A DNA stretch of 64,000 bases from Butyrivibrio sp. X503. Lineage in GTDB: Bacteria > Bacillota > Clostridia > Lachnospirales > Lachnospiraceae. This document shows positions 16,658-24,489 of the stretch, one piece after another. How positions within the stretch are numbered: the first letter of the stretch is position 1; each line of letters begins with the position of its first letter. The DNA is taken from positions 1 through 64,000 of the forward strand of contig NZ_RAIQ01000004.1 in the NCBI RefSeq assembly GCF_003625475.1. Direction: 5' to 3'. The position numbers and the translations under genes are program-made. The notes beneath the pieces are model-generated. The model had not been told where the DNA came from and did not search any database. It worked only from the letters and a program-made list of their open reading frames with translations.

Positions 16658-17737
16658 TTATTGCGGCATTTTATCGCGGACATTGAGATAAACATCCTCT
16701 TTTAAATGGAAACCGCTGTTTATGATAACGTCATTTATATTTTCTTCGGTAACGATCTGAGGCTCGATCTTCATATAAGGTACATCATAGCTTCCGTCGT
16801 TTATCTGTGAAATATTGCTGTCGGACAGCTCCCTGTTCTTAACAAGCTCAACCGCACTGACCGCAGCCTGCTTCGCAAGCTTCTCGATAGGCTTGTACAC
16901 CGTCATAAGCTGTGATCCCTCAACGATCCTCTGGCACGCTTCCAGATCGGCATCCTGTCCCGCAACCATTTTCTTACCCGCAAGCCTTCTCTCGGCAAGC
17001 GCATGAACCACTCTGCTTGCAAGATCGTCATTACCGCACATTATCGCATCGGCTTCTCTCACCGTGTCCATGTTTTCACTCATATATTCATATGCTATAT
17101 CTGATTTCCAACCGTCGCAGTATATGCAGTCTATAACCTCACCGCCATTCCTTGCCAAAACATCCCTAAAGCCGCTCTCAACCTGAGGGACATTGTTATC
17201 GGACGGAGATCCGCAGATCATGATGACCTTTCCGTCACCAAGTCCCGCGTCCACAAACGACTGCGCCATCATATTTCCTACCATCTCATTGTCAAAAGAA
17301 ATATAGAGATCAACATTCGCATCGTTGATAAGTCTGTCATAAGCTATTACAACAATACCCTCGTCCCTGGCCTTTTTAACGGATTCACTTAAAGCACCGG
17401 AATCAATGCAGATTATTACTATCGCATCCATGCCCTTTTTTATGAAGTAATCAATCTGCTTTTTTTGTTCTTCTATATCGCCGTTTGCATTCTGAACGTT
17501 AACTTCCGCACCAAGCTCTTTTGCCATAGACACAAATACGTCCCTGTCTCTCTGCCATCTCTCAATAACAAAAGAGTCAAAGCACATACCTATCTGTATC
17601 TTGTCGTCATACTCATCGTTGCTTGCGCTGTTTTCCGCATTTTCGCTGTCACAGCCAAAAAGACAAAAAGCCGTTAAGATAAAGGTGAGAAAAACTGATA
17701 TAAGCTTAGTAGCATTTTTTTGTAACGTTCCTGCCAT
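16658..17737 (-). CDS. Sugar-binding lipoprotein, XylF/ChvE-like paralogue encoded with the two-component system
   Basis: 359 residues. A lipoprotein signal peptide ends at LFGC (Cys29), followed by a periplasmic-binding fold with family landmarks: FVIERWQRDRDVFV, VIAYDRLINDANVDLYISFD, GSPSDNNVPQVESG and VAGQDADLEACQRI. It is a diverged paralogue of the ChvE-like protein encoded downstream. It starts 4 bp after the YesN-type regulator gene and is cut off from chvE by a terminator, so it belongs to the regulatory unit. It may deliver sugar to the sensor or serve as an alternative binding protein for MmsAB. The ATG at 17737 has AAGGAAAA upstream. Sugar specificity is not visible. Confidence 0.88.
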   Translation of the reverse strand: MAGTLQKNATKLISVFLTFILTAFCLFGCDSENAENSASNDEYDDKIQIGMCFDSFVIERWQRDRDVFVSMAKELGAEVNVQNANGDIEEQKKQIDYFIKKGMDAIVIICIDSGALSESVKKARDEGIVVIAYDRLINDANVDLYISFDNEMVGNMMAQSFVDAGLGDGKVIMICGSPSDNNVPQVESGFRDVLARNGGEVIDCIYCDGWKSDIAYEYMSENMDTVREADAIMCGNDDLASRVVHALAERRLAGKKMVAGQDADLEACQRIVEGSQLMTVYKPIEKLAKQAAVSAVELVKNRELSDSNISQINDGSYDVPYMKIEPQIVTEENINDVIINSGFHLKEDVYLNVRDKMPQ

Positions 17738-17741
17738 GATC

Positions 17742-19337
17742 TTATTTTCCTTCCTTGTACTCGGTGGGGGTTACGCCTACGTTCTTCTTAAAGCTTCTGC
17801 TGAAGTAATTGGGATCCGTATATCCGCAGGCAACACATATCTCCTTCATTGACATGTCCGAATTAAGAAGAAGCTCTTTGGCCTTGTCGATCCTGATATT
17901 GGTCAGGTACTCGATAAAATTAAGCCCACTCTCTTCCTTAAACAGCTTACTGAAATAGTAAGGCGAGATATTTACGGAACGCGATACGTCGTCAAGAGAT
18001 ATTTCTTTTGAGAAATTATCCTCAATATAACGCTTGGCGTTCTTTATTATGTCATTACTCTTTTCTTCTCTCTTACTTATGACGTTTCTGCACGCCGCAG
18101 TGAGCTTATTTATAAACCAGTCCTTAAGTCCGTCGGCCGTATCTATCGACATAAGCTCCGGAAGATAGTTGTCTCTTGATGAATACTTATAGGTCTGACC
18201 GCCGTTCATAAATGCGATCCTCTCGGCGTAAAGAGAAAACTCAAGAACCTTTATGCGCATGGACTGAAGATCGCCGTTTACGGCTCTTTTGCACATCCAG
18301 TCCGTATATTTGCCGGCAGTGACAAGCATTTCATTGAGATCACCGTTACTTACGGCGTCAAACATAGGCTTTTCAAGCTCTATCGGGTAATCGTCCTCAT
18401 AGTTGCAAGCAATAACAAGGTCGTCGGCGTGTGCCACGGAACCTGTTGTCGCAATAAGCGCATTGAGAGCTTCCCTGTACGAATCTCCGAGTTCCCTTAG
18501 AGGCTTTACTCCGCCTATACCTATTCTGAAAGAAATATCGGTTTTCTTCTTAAGTCCCCTTGCAAGCTCTCTTGCCCTGTCGATAAGCTCCGTTCTTTCG
18601 TTATATTCCATCTTGGAATTTTCAAAAGGAATAAGAACCGCAATCTTATTGGCCATGACGTTTCCTATCTTACAGGAAAAATAGTCCTTTACCGCATCTC
18701 TTATCTCCTGATATCTTGTCGAGATCTTGACCGAGCTTCCGATCGCGTTGGTCATATGATTGCCTTCCTGCTTGTCACCACAGACGATAGCCATCATATA
18801 GCCGTAGTTTTCACTGATTCCAAGAATCGTCTTATAGTTGTCAAAGTCCTCTTCAAAGTGCTCCTGAAGAAGGATGTCATAGATAAGCCCGTTTTCAAGG
18901 ATAGGTTCTATTGTCTCAAGCTTTTCTTTTATCTTAAGCTCGTTACTTCTCTTTTCTCTCTCGCCGTCGATCTTGGCCATGGCTTTTCGAAGAACGTCAA
19001 CTACCTTGGCCTTTTCCATGGGCTTGTTGATATATTCAAGAACGCCCAGCTTGATTGCCTCTTTGGCGTAGTCGAATTTATCATAGGCTGACATAACGAC
19101 AAATACGGTTCCCGCGGAAAAGCGCTTAATCTCCTTGATAGCCTCTATTCCGTTGATACCCGGCATGTGAATGTCCATGACGGCGATATCCGGCCTGAAC
19201 CTCTCGGCGAGCTCTATTACACTTCTTCCCGTCTTGGCGTACTGCACCTCGCAGTCGTTTCCGAACTCCTTCTCGATTATGAACTTCATTGAATCGATGA
19301 CTATTCCTTCGTCATCGGCGATCATTATTCTGTACAT
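17742..19337 (-). CDS. Response regulator with AraC-type DNA-binding domain (YesN-like)
   Basis: 531 residues. An N-terminal receiver domain has phospho-acceptor Asp near 55 (VMDIHMPGINGIEAI), Asp-Asp-Glu at 8-10 (IADDEG), and Lys near 101 (YINKPMEK). A middle region of about 300 residues has no named catalytic motif. The C-terminal AraC/XylS domain (about 430-531) has two helix-turn-helices and the motif GYTDPNYFSRSFKKNVGVTP. It should be phosphorylated by the kinase encoded immediately upstream and activate the chvE transporter promoter, as YesN-type regulators do for sugar uptake operons in Clostridium. Gaps to its neighbours are 42 and 4 bp. The target site cannot be deduced from a single operon. 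Confidence 0.92.
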   Translation of the reverse strand: MYRIMIADDEGIVIDSMKFIIEKEFGNDCEVQYAKTGRSVIELAERFRPDIAVMDIHMPGINGIEAIKEIKRFSAGTVFVVMSAYDKFDYAKEAIKLGVLEYINKPMEKAKVVDVLRKAMAKIDGEREKRSNELKIKEKLETIEPILENGLIYDILLQEHFEEDFDNYKTILGISENYGYMMAIVCGDKQEGNHMTNAIGSSVKISTRYQEIRDAVKDYFSCKIGNVMANKIAVLIPFENSKMEYNERTELIDRARELARGLKKKTDISFRIGIGGVKPLRELGDSYREALNALIATTGSVAHADDLVIACNYEDDYPIELEKPMFDAVSNGDLNEMLVTAGKYTDWMCKRAVNGDLQSMRIKVLEFSLYAERIAFMNGGQTYKYSSRDNYLPELMSIDTADGLKDWFINKLTAACRNVISKREEKSNDIIKNAKRYIEDNFSKEISLDDVSRSVNISPYYFSKLFKEESGLNFIEYLTNIRIDKAKELLLNSDMSMKEICVACGYTDPNYFSRSFKKNVGVTPTEYKEGK

Positions 19338-19379
19338 TGTAAATACCCGTAATTCCTATTACTTATAAAAAGAGCTTGT

Positions 19380-20858
19380 TTAGTGCCGTTCGTCATACGG
19401 AAGTCTTATTATAACCTCGCAGCCCTTATCTTTGCCCTCACTTGTTATGCTAAACGAATTCTCACTCTCTGTATAAAGACGAAGTCTCGAAATAACGTTG
19501 TCCATTCCGATTCCGTTATTGTCGTATTGGTGCTCCTTGCGCTGCCAGTTTCCGCTCATGATCTTTTCTATATCTTCTGCACTCACGCCCTTGCCGTTAT
19601 CGAAAATACTGATGCAGACATTATTGTCTTCCCTGTAGACTTTAAGTATGATCTTGCCCTTATCACCCATCTCTCTGATACCGTGGTTTACGGCATTTTC
19701 GACAATCGGCTGCAGGATCATGTTGGGCATCGGTACATCAAGAAGCCTTTCGTCTACCTGCTTATCATAACCTATATCACCCGAAAAGCGAACATTGAGA
19801 ATCCTGATGTAGTTATCTACAAGCGTAACCTCTTCTCTGATCGTCGCCTCGGTCTTTTTGCCGTTAACGTTGTATCTGAAGAAATCGGCAACCGTCTGTA
19901 CATATTCATAGGTCTTGTCGGCGCCCTCCATCATGGCAAGCTGAGCCCCGGCATTAAGCGTGTTAAAAAGAAAATGCGGATTGATCTGCGCCTGCAGATA
20001 CTTAAGCTGAGCATCTTTAAGGTGAGATTCCATCATCAGCTCTTTTTCCTGCATGTATCTTTCTTTTTCCATGCTCTCACGTATCTTCTCGATATACTGC
20101 TTAATACTGATGACCATCTTGTTGAAGGCATTGAGCACGGTTCCTATCTCATCGTTGTAGGTAAGCTCGGGAAGCTCCGTATCGAAATTACCTTCCGCAA
20201 CTTCATTGGCTGAATCGGCAAGACGCCTAAGCGGCATGATCATGGTGCTTACAAAGCTTGTGATGATAAGGATATTGCCCGCCATAACCAAAGTGATCAC
20301 GATAAAGCTTATAAACTCATAGTGTCTGAACGCTGTATTGAGCTCCGAATAATGCTTGGAGTTATTTACAAAGAGCTCAAGGTTAAGGCTGGTGATATAC
20401 GCATTTATGTATTCGTACATAGCCGTTGAGTTCTCATAGTATGCGCGATATTTCTCAACATTACGTCCGCGCTTGGCTTCTATGGTCTGCGACACTTCAT
20501 CAAGATAATTCTGCGACATATACTTGATATTTCTTTCCATTCTTCCGAAGGAAAGCTCGGTTATCTTGTCATCAAGCTTATCCGTGAGCATCAAAAAACG
20601 CTGCGCATTCTTATAATAGTTTTCAAGCGAATCCGAGGTCTTGGCACTAAGATACTCCGTCATCGAATCCTGTACGCTTGTCAGAGATGCCGACAACTCA
20701 TTAAGATTTCTGTTGTCCTGATATACCATCTCCATCTCAACGGACATGCTGTTGATACCGAGAAGCAAAAAGATATTTACAAAAAAGATAATGATGTTTG
20801 TAAGCACGCATATGCTTATAATCTTGTACTGAAGGGGCTTATCAAGAAATCTATTCAT
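19380..20858 (-). CDS. LytS/YesM-type sensor histidine kinase
   Basis: About 492 residues from the ATG at 20858, chosen because AAGGAGG lies nine bases upstream; a longer frame to 20957 lacks such a site. TM helices lie at about 14-37 and 205-227 with a helical extracytoplasmic region between them. A HAMP domain (STMIMPLRRLADSANEVAEG) follows, then a coiled coil, a His_kinase domain with phospho-acceptor His near 292 (AQINPHFLFNTLNAG) and an HATPase domain (ILQPIVENAVNHGI; GIGMDNVISRL). The start overlaps by 8 bp the end of the membrane-anchored binding-protein gene. This pairing resembles the XylFII-LytS xylose sensor of Clostridium beijerinckii. Signal input therefore probably comes through the binding protein. 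Confidence 0.92.
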   Translation of the reverse strand: MNRFLDKPLQYKIISICVLTNIIIFFVNIFLLLGINSMSVEMEMVYQDNRNLNELSASLTSVQDSMTEYLSAKTSDSLENYYKNAQRFLMLTDKLDDKITELSFGRMERNIKYMSQNYLDEVSQTIEAKRGRNVEKYRAYYENSTAMYEYINAYITSLNLELFVNNSKHYSELNTAFRHYEFISFIVITLVMAGNILIITSFVSTMIMPLRRLADSANEVAEGNFDTELPELTYNDEIGTVLNAFNKMVISIKQYIEKIRESMEKERYMQEKELMMESHLKDAQLKYLQAQINPHFLFNTLNAGAQLAMMEGADKTYEYVQTVADFFRYNVNGKKTEATIREEVTLVDNYIRILNVRFSGDIGYDKQVDERLLDVPMPNMILQPIVENAVNHGIREMGDKGKIILKVYREDNNVCISIFDNGKGVSAEDIEKIMSGNWQRKEHQYDNNGIGMDNVISRLRLYTESENSFSITSEGKDKGCEVIIRLPYDERH

Positions 20859-21957
20859 CCTGCTGCGCCTCCTTCTCTTTTTTGTACGACGCAACATTAT
20901 TCTGATTGATAAGCTTAACGTCAGCAGTATAGTACTGGCTGGTATTGCCAAACTCATAATAGTCTGACAGCGCGGTTATGCAGTACTCTCCAAGCTGTTT
21001 GGAATCTATGCCTACCGTCGCATAAACAGTACCTTTCTCAATCTCTCTTATGATCGCATCCGAATCATAATATCCGAGGATATAAGTCTCTCCAACCTTT
21101 GTAAAATCAACGACTGCCTGATATGTGCAGACCGTATTAAGCTCATTTAGGCATACGATGACATCCGGAATATCATCATTTGAATTCAAAAAGATATCCC
21201 TGATCGATTCTTCAACAGAGAATGCATTGGTATCAATTATAGTAATGATATTAAAAGAGAATTTGTCTCCGTCTTCTCCGCCCTGTTCTATTGCATCTTT
21301 TATAGCGGATATAAGTATATTCTGTCCGGTCTCTTCCGAACTTGAATTAACAAGGACAGCTATATTGGTAACATCATCCCCGGCTTCGGAATCGGTATTC
21401 TCGGACTTTTGATCTTTGTCCTTAATGATATTGAGGATCTGCTTGCCGTACTCTCTTCCTATGTTGTAGCTTCCGACACCGACAAAGCTAAGTCTGTTGG
21501 AGTGCGTGTTGTCACTGTACAGCGTAACTACAGGAATGCCCTCATCTTCCGCCTCGTTAATGAGCTCCGTCATCTTATCCGATTCGTTGGCATAGACCAT
21601 GATACCGTCAACCTTAGAAGCTATCGCTATTTTCATAAGCTGTTCACAGGAATACTGCGTGGGAAGATTGTCTCCCAAAAGATCCACATAGATATTCTGC
21701 TCCTTGGCAGCTTCAAAAGCTCCCTTATATATCTCCTGCCAGAAGTCAGACTTATAGTTATCCGTGATCATAACGTAGTACTTGTCATACACTTTGTCAT
21801 CGGTCGGAACGTTATACTTAAGAATATTGAACCTAAATATAACAAGACCCACGACAATTACAAGTATCACAAAAAGAATTGTAAGTGAGAGAATAACATT
21901 AGACTTATTAAGTTTATTTCTTATAAAACCCAGTGGCTTTTTACCCATATCATACAT
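20851..21957 (-). CDS. Membrane-anchored periplasmic-binding-protein-like sugar sensor (XylFII-like)
   Basis: About 368 residues from ATG 21957. One uncleaved N-terminal TM helix (about 19-42, ILSLTILFVILVIVVGLVIF) with basic residues before it has no lipobox, so the Peripla_BP_4 domain stays tethered outside the membrane. Family landmarks are FWQEIYKGAFEAAKEQNI, DGIMVYANESDKM and VVTLYSDN. It is more diverged from ChvE than the two lipoproteins. Its end overlaps the kinase start by 8 bp, implying a stoichiometric complex. In the XylFII-LytS precedent such a protein binds sugar and drives kinase dimerisation. Start choice is weak: neither this ATG nor a TTG at 21987 has a clear ribosome binding site, so coupling to the upstream gene is possible. 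Confidence 0.82.
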   Translation of the reverse strand: MYDMGKKPLGFIRNKLNKSNVILSLTILFVILVIVVGLVIFRFNILKYNVPTDDKVYDKYYVMITDNYKSDFWQEIYKGAFEAAKEQNIYVDLLGDNLPTQYSCEQLMKIAIASKVDGIMVYANESDKMTELINEAEDEGIPVVTLYSDNTHSNRLSFVGVGSYNIGREYGKQILNIIKDKDQKSENTDSEAGDDVTNIAVLVNSSSEETGQNILISAIKDAIEQGGEDGDKFSFNIITIIDTNAFSVEESIRDIFLNSNDDIPDVIVCLNELNTVCTYQAVVDFTKVGETYILGYYDSDAIIREIEKGTVYATVGIDSKQLGEYCITALSDYYEFGNTSQYYTADVKLINQNNVASYKKEKEAQQDE

Positions 21958-21964
21958 TATAGCA

Positions 21965-23662
21965 TTACTTTGACAGTACGTTGTCAAAAAATAATTTTCT
22001 GTTCACCAGCCACGTATATACTTCCTGAGCTCTATCTTCTTCATCTCCCTCGTTATGGCTCCATCTGACGTCATCCATTTTCATTGAAGGGGCAATGGCT
22101 GACATTTCCTTTGGAAGATAATCGTCTATAATGTCCTCCAGAGCAGGTGAAAGCTTATCTCTGTATACTGTTTTTGAAGCTTCGGAGACATCACTGAATT
22201 TGCTAAGCTGTCCGTACCAGCCGCCAAGCTCGATACAATCGTTATAGGCAAATCTCTCATCCGAATAGAAATCATCCGTCATAGACTTGTCATAATCCCA
22301 GATCGGTCCGCCATATATCTTGTCATCGCCTGCAAGCTTGTACATAAAAAGGCTTCCGTCCGAATAATCCTGCAGAGCAAAGAAATCCTGCATAAGACAC
22401 ATGGTACTCCAACTCTCCACATCCAGATAATCATTGTAAGAAAGTCCCGTGTCGTGATTGATTCCATCTTCGCTGTACACAGCCTTTTCGACCTGCCTCA
22501 CATAATCCGCGATATAAAAAGTCTCCTCTTTGGACGCATACTGCGGCGAATTGATAACAACGGTCTTATTCTCGGTATTAAACCAGCTGTTTACGTACTG
22601 CTCTTCCTGCGGCCTTCCTTCAAGATCAAATTCCATCAGATAGCTGCCCGTAATATCCTCGGGATCCTTGTCAAGAAGACTGTATTTTATCTCATCTCTC
22701 GTCTTTTCATCCAGAATTTCCGACTTGGGCACATCCGTCAAAAGTACTCTGTTGGCAATTTTATTGGCGTAATCAAGATTGTGCTCAAAGTCCACGCTTC
22801 CGCCTCTTGTATTGATCCTTGTGGAAAGAAGATAGAGCCCTGCGTATTCACCGTTCACATACAGATTCACATGCCTAAACTGCGGAGAATACTTCATCCC
22901 TATCATATCTGCTGCCTTGTAAACAATAGCATCCTTAAGATTCGAAGGATCCATATAATTAGCTATAAGCGCATACTTGGAAGACGGCGACATTCCGAAC
23001 AATTCAATATCATCGGATAAATTGATCCTAAGAGGTCTCTTTGGACATGACGCCCACGTAGAGCCGCCTCTTCCGCCCGTAATGCAGTGGATCATCTTAT
23101 CCTGCTGCCCTTTTGTATCAGTCGTTATCATCACGGCATTTATAAGCGCATATCTGTCCGTAAAAACAGCCTCCGAATCCTGTTTGGAGGTTGTAAGAAA
23201 AACAGAGTTTAAGCCATCTGCAACGCACACAGAAAGAAGGCCCTCGCACAGCACATTGCTGCGACGGTCCAAAAGTCTTATCTTGGCATCTTGTAACGAA
23301 GTGGAAATCTCAGAATCAGAACGATAAATATGTCCGTCTATTTCAAGCTCGGTGCCCTTTGGAAGCTTACATTTGTAGCTCCCCACCGTGTCCGTTGAAT
23401 ACGGCAAAAAGAGATACCATCTGCCGGCGTTAACAACCATACCGGATCCTTCTTTATCGGATTTTTCCATATCAAGATCATAGCTTTTGCACATACATAT
23501 CTCATTGCCAAAAGCTGTCTTTCCGTAATAAACCGCAACCTTATCAAAGCCCGCATTAAAGCTGTCCCCGTCATCTTTGTCCTTTTGCATGACAAACGGA
23601 ACCGATAACAGAAACAGCGAAATAACAAGAAAAATAAATACTTTTATATTTAATGCTTTCAA
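21965..23662 (-). CDS. CotH-family (spore coat kinase-like) secreted or membrane-anchored protein
   Basis: About 565 residues with one N-terminal hydrophobic segment (signal anchor, VFIFLVISLFLLSVPFV). The C-terminal two thirds carry CotH landmarks: ALIANYMDPSNLKDAIVYKA, VNLYVNGEYAGLYLLSTRI, the helix around YLDVESWSTMCLMQDFFAL, and YGGPIWDYDKSM, the metal-binding Asp region of the atypical protein kinase fold. In Bacillus CotH phosphorylates spore coat proteins; in rumen and gut Clostridia relatives occur outside sporulation, with unknown substrates. The preferred start is TTG at 23662 with GGGGG five bases upstream; a TTG at 23680 has none. It lies between a receiver-protein gene and the sugar-sensor genes and may be co-transcribed with both. 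Confidence 0.83.
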   Translation of the reverse strand: MKALNIKVFIFLVISLFLLSVPFVMQKDKDDGDSFNAGFDKVAVYYGKTAFGNEICMCKSYDLDMEKSDKEGSGMVVNAGRWYLFLPYSTDTVGSYKCKLPKGTELEIDGHIYRSDSEISTSLQDAKIRLLDRRSNVLCEGLLSVCVADGLNSVFLTTSKQDSEAVFTDRYALINAVMITTDTKGQQDKMIHCITGGRGGSTWASCPKRPLRINLSDDIELFGMSPSSKYALIANYMDPSNLKDAIVYKAADMIGMKYSPQFRHVNLYVNGEYAGLYLLSTRINTRGGSVDFEHNLDYANKIANRVLLTDVPKSEILDEKTRDEIKYSLLDKDPEDITGSYLMEFDLEGRPQEEQYVNSWFNTENKTVVINSPQYASKEETFYIADYVRQVEKAVYSEDGINHDTGLSYNDYLDVESWSTMCLMQDFFALQDYSDGSLFMYKLAGDDKIYGGPIWDYDKSMTDDFYSDERFAYNDCIELGGWYGQLSKFSDVSEASKTVYRDKLSPALEDIIDDYLPKEMSAIAPSMKMDDVRWSHNEGDEEDRAQEVYTWLVNRKLFFDNVLSK

Positions 23663-23690
23663 ATGATCCCCCGACCCCAACTTTTTTATT

Positions 23691-24449
23691 TTATCTGCTT
23701 AATATAAAGAACTCCTCAAGCTTGTCCAAAAGCTCTCTTCTATCTATTGTCTTTAAAAGATATCCTTCAGGCTTAAGCGAAACAACACTCATTACGCTGT
23801 CCTTGTCACTCTTTCCCGTAAGGAATATAACAGGTATGTTCTTGGTATCCGTATCGCTTCTTAGCATCTCAAGAACCTGAGGTCCCGATGTAACGGGCAT
23901 CTCATGATCAAGCAAGATAAGGTCTGCCTTGTTCTTGCCAAGCCACTTTATCGCCTGAAGTCCCGAACTTGCCATAGATACCTTGTACTTATCCTTAAGC
24001 CACTCTCTTACTAGATTTAGATAACTCGGATCATCGTCCACTACCAATATAGTCTTTTTAAACTCACCCTGTTCGGCCTTGTTGAACTGCTCCTTTACCG
24101 TCATGATATATTCAACATTGTCTATAGGGCGCAGCATTGACTTATAGATAAGCTCCAAAGGAACGCTCTTTTGGATAAATACAATATCGTTTTTCTCGCC
24201 TATAGGGATCATCATCTTATCTTCATCGGTAAGCTTATCGATCAAAAAACGCAACACTTTCTCGTCCGGTCTGTCACCGTCGTTCATATAGATAGTGACT
24301 AGATCGGTACCTTCCCAATCCATTCCGATCGCATTGACATCAAATGGTTCAAAAACGCCGATCATCCCGGATTCATTTATCTTTTGTACGAGTACTTTTA
24401 CGAGAAAGGTCTCTTTTTCCCCGATAACCATAATACGTTTCTTTTGCAT
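23691..24449 (-). CDS. Response regulator: N-terminal pseudo-receiver-like domain plus receiver domain, no output domain
   Basis: 252 residues. The N-terminal half (about 1-115) looks like a degenerate receiver without a phospho-acceptor. The C-terminal half (about 128-252) is a normal receiver, with acidic pocket VVDDDPSY, Asp in LILLDHEMPVTSG near 178, Thr in VIFLTGKS and a Lys in YLLKTID. There is no DNA-binding or enzymatic output, so it should act by protein contact or in a phosphorelay, perhaps downstream of the Hpt domain of the hybrid kinase at 26.9-31.2 kb. ATG 24449 has AAGGAG nearby. It follows the HD-GYP gene by 40 bp and precedes cotH by 28 bp. Confidence 0.85.
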   Translation of the reverse strand: MQKKRIMVIGEKETFLVKVLVQKINESGMIGVFEPFDVNAIGMDWEGTDLVTIYMNDGDRPDEKVLRFLIDKLTDEDKMMIPIGEKNDIVFIQKSVPLELIYKSMLRPIDNVEYIMTVKEQFNKAEQGEFKKTILVVDDDPSYLNLVREWLKDKYKVSMASSGLQAIKWLGKNKADLILLDHEMPVTSGPQVLEMLRSDTDTKNIPVIFLTGKSDKDSVMSVVSLKPEGYLLKTIDRRELLDKLEEFFILSR

Positions 24450-24489
24450 ATGATCTCCTTGGAAGTAAACGCTTATATATATAATAATA

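Noticed and set aside
19383..20213. 276-codon open frame on the plus strand opposite the histidine kinase gene
   Set aside because: It lies wholly antisense to a well-supported kinase gene, has no ribosome binding site, and its composition is that of a complementary-strand shadow.
21965..23662. Sporulation locus suggested by the CotH protein
   Set aside because: No other spore coat or sporulation gene is in the window; CotH-like proteins are common outside sporulation in gut Clostridia.
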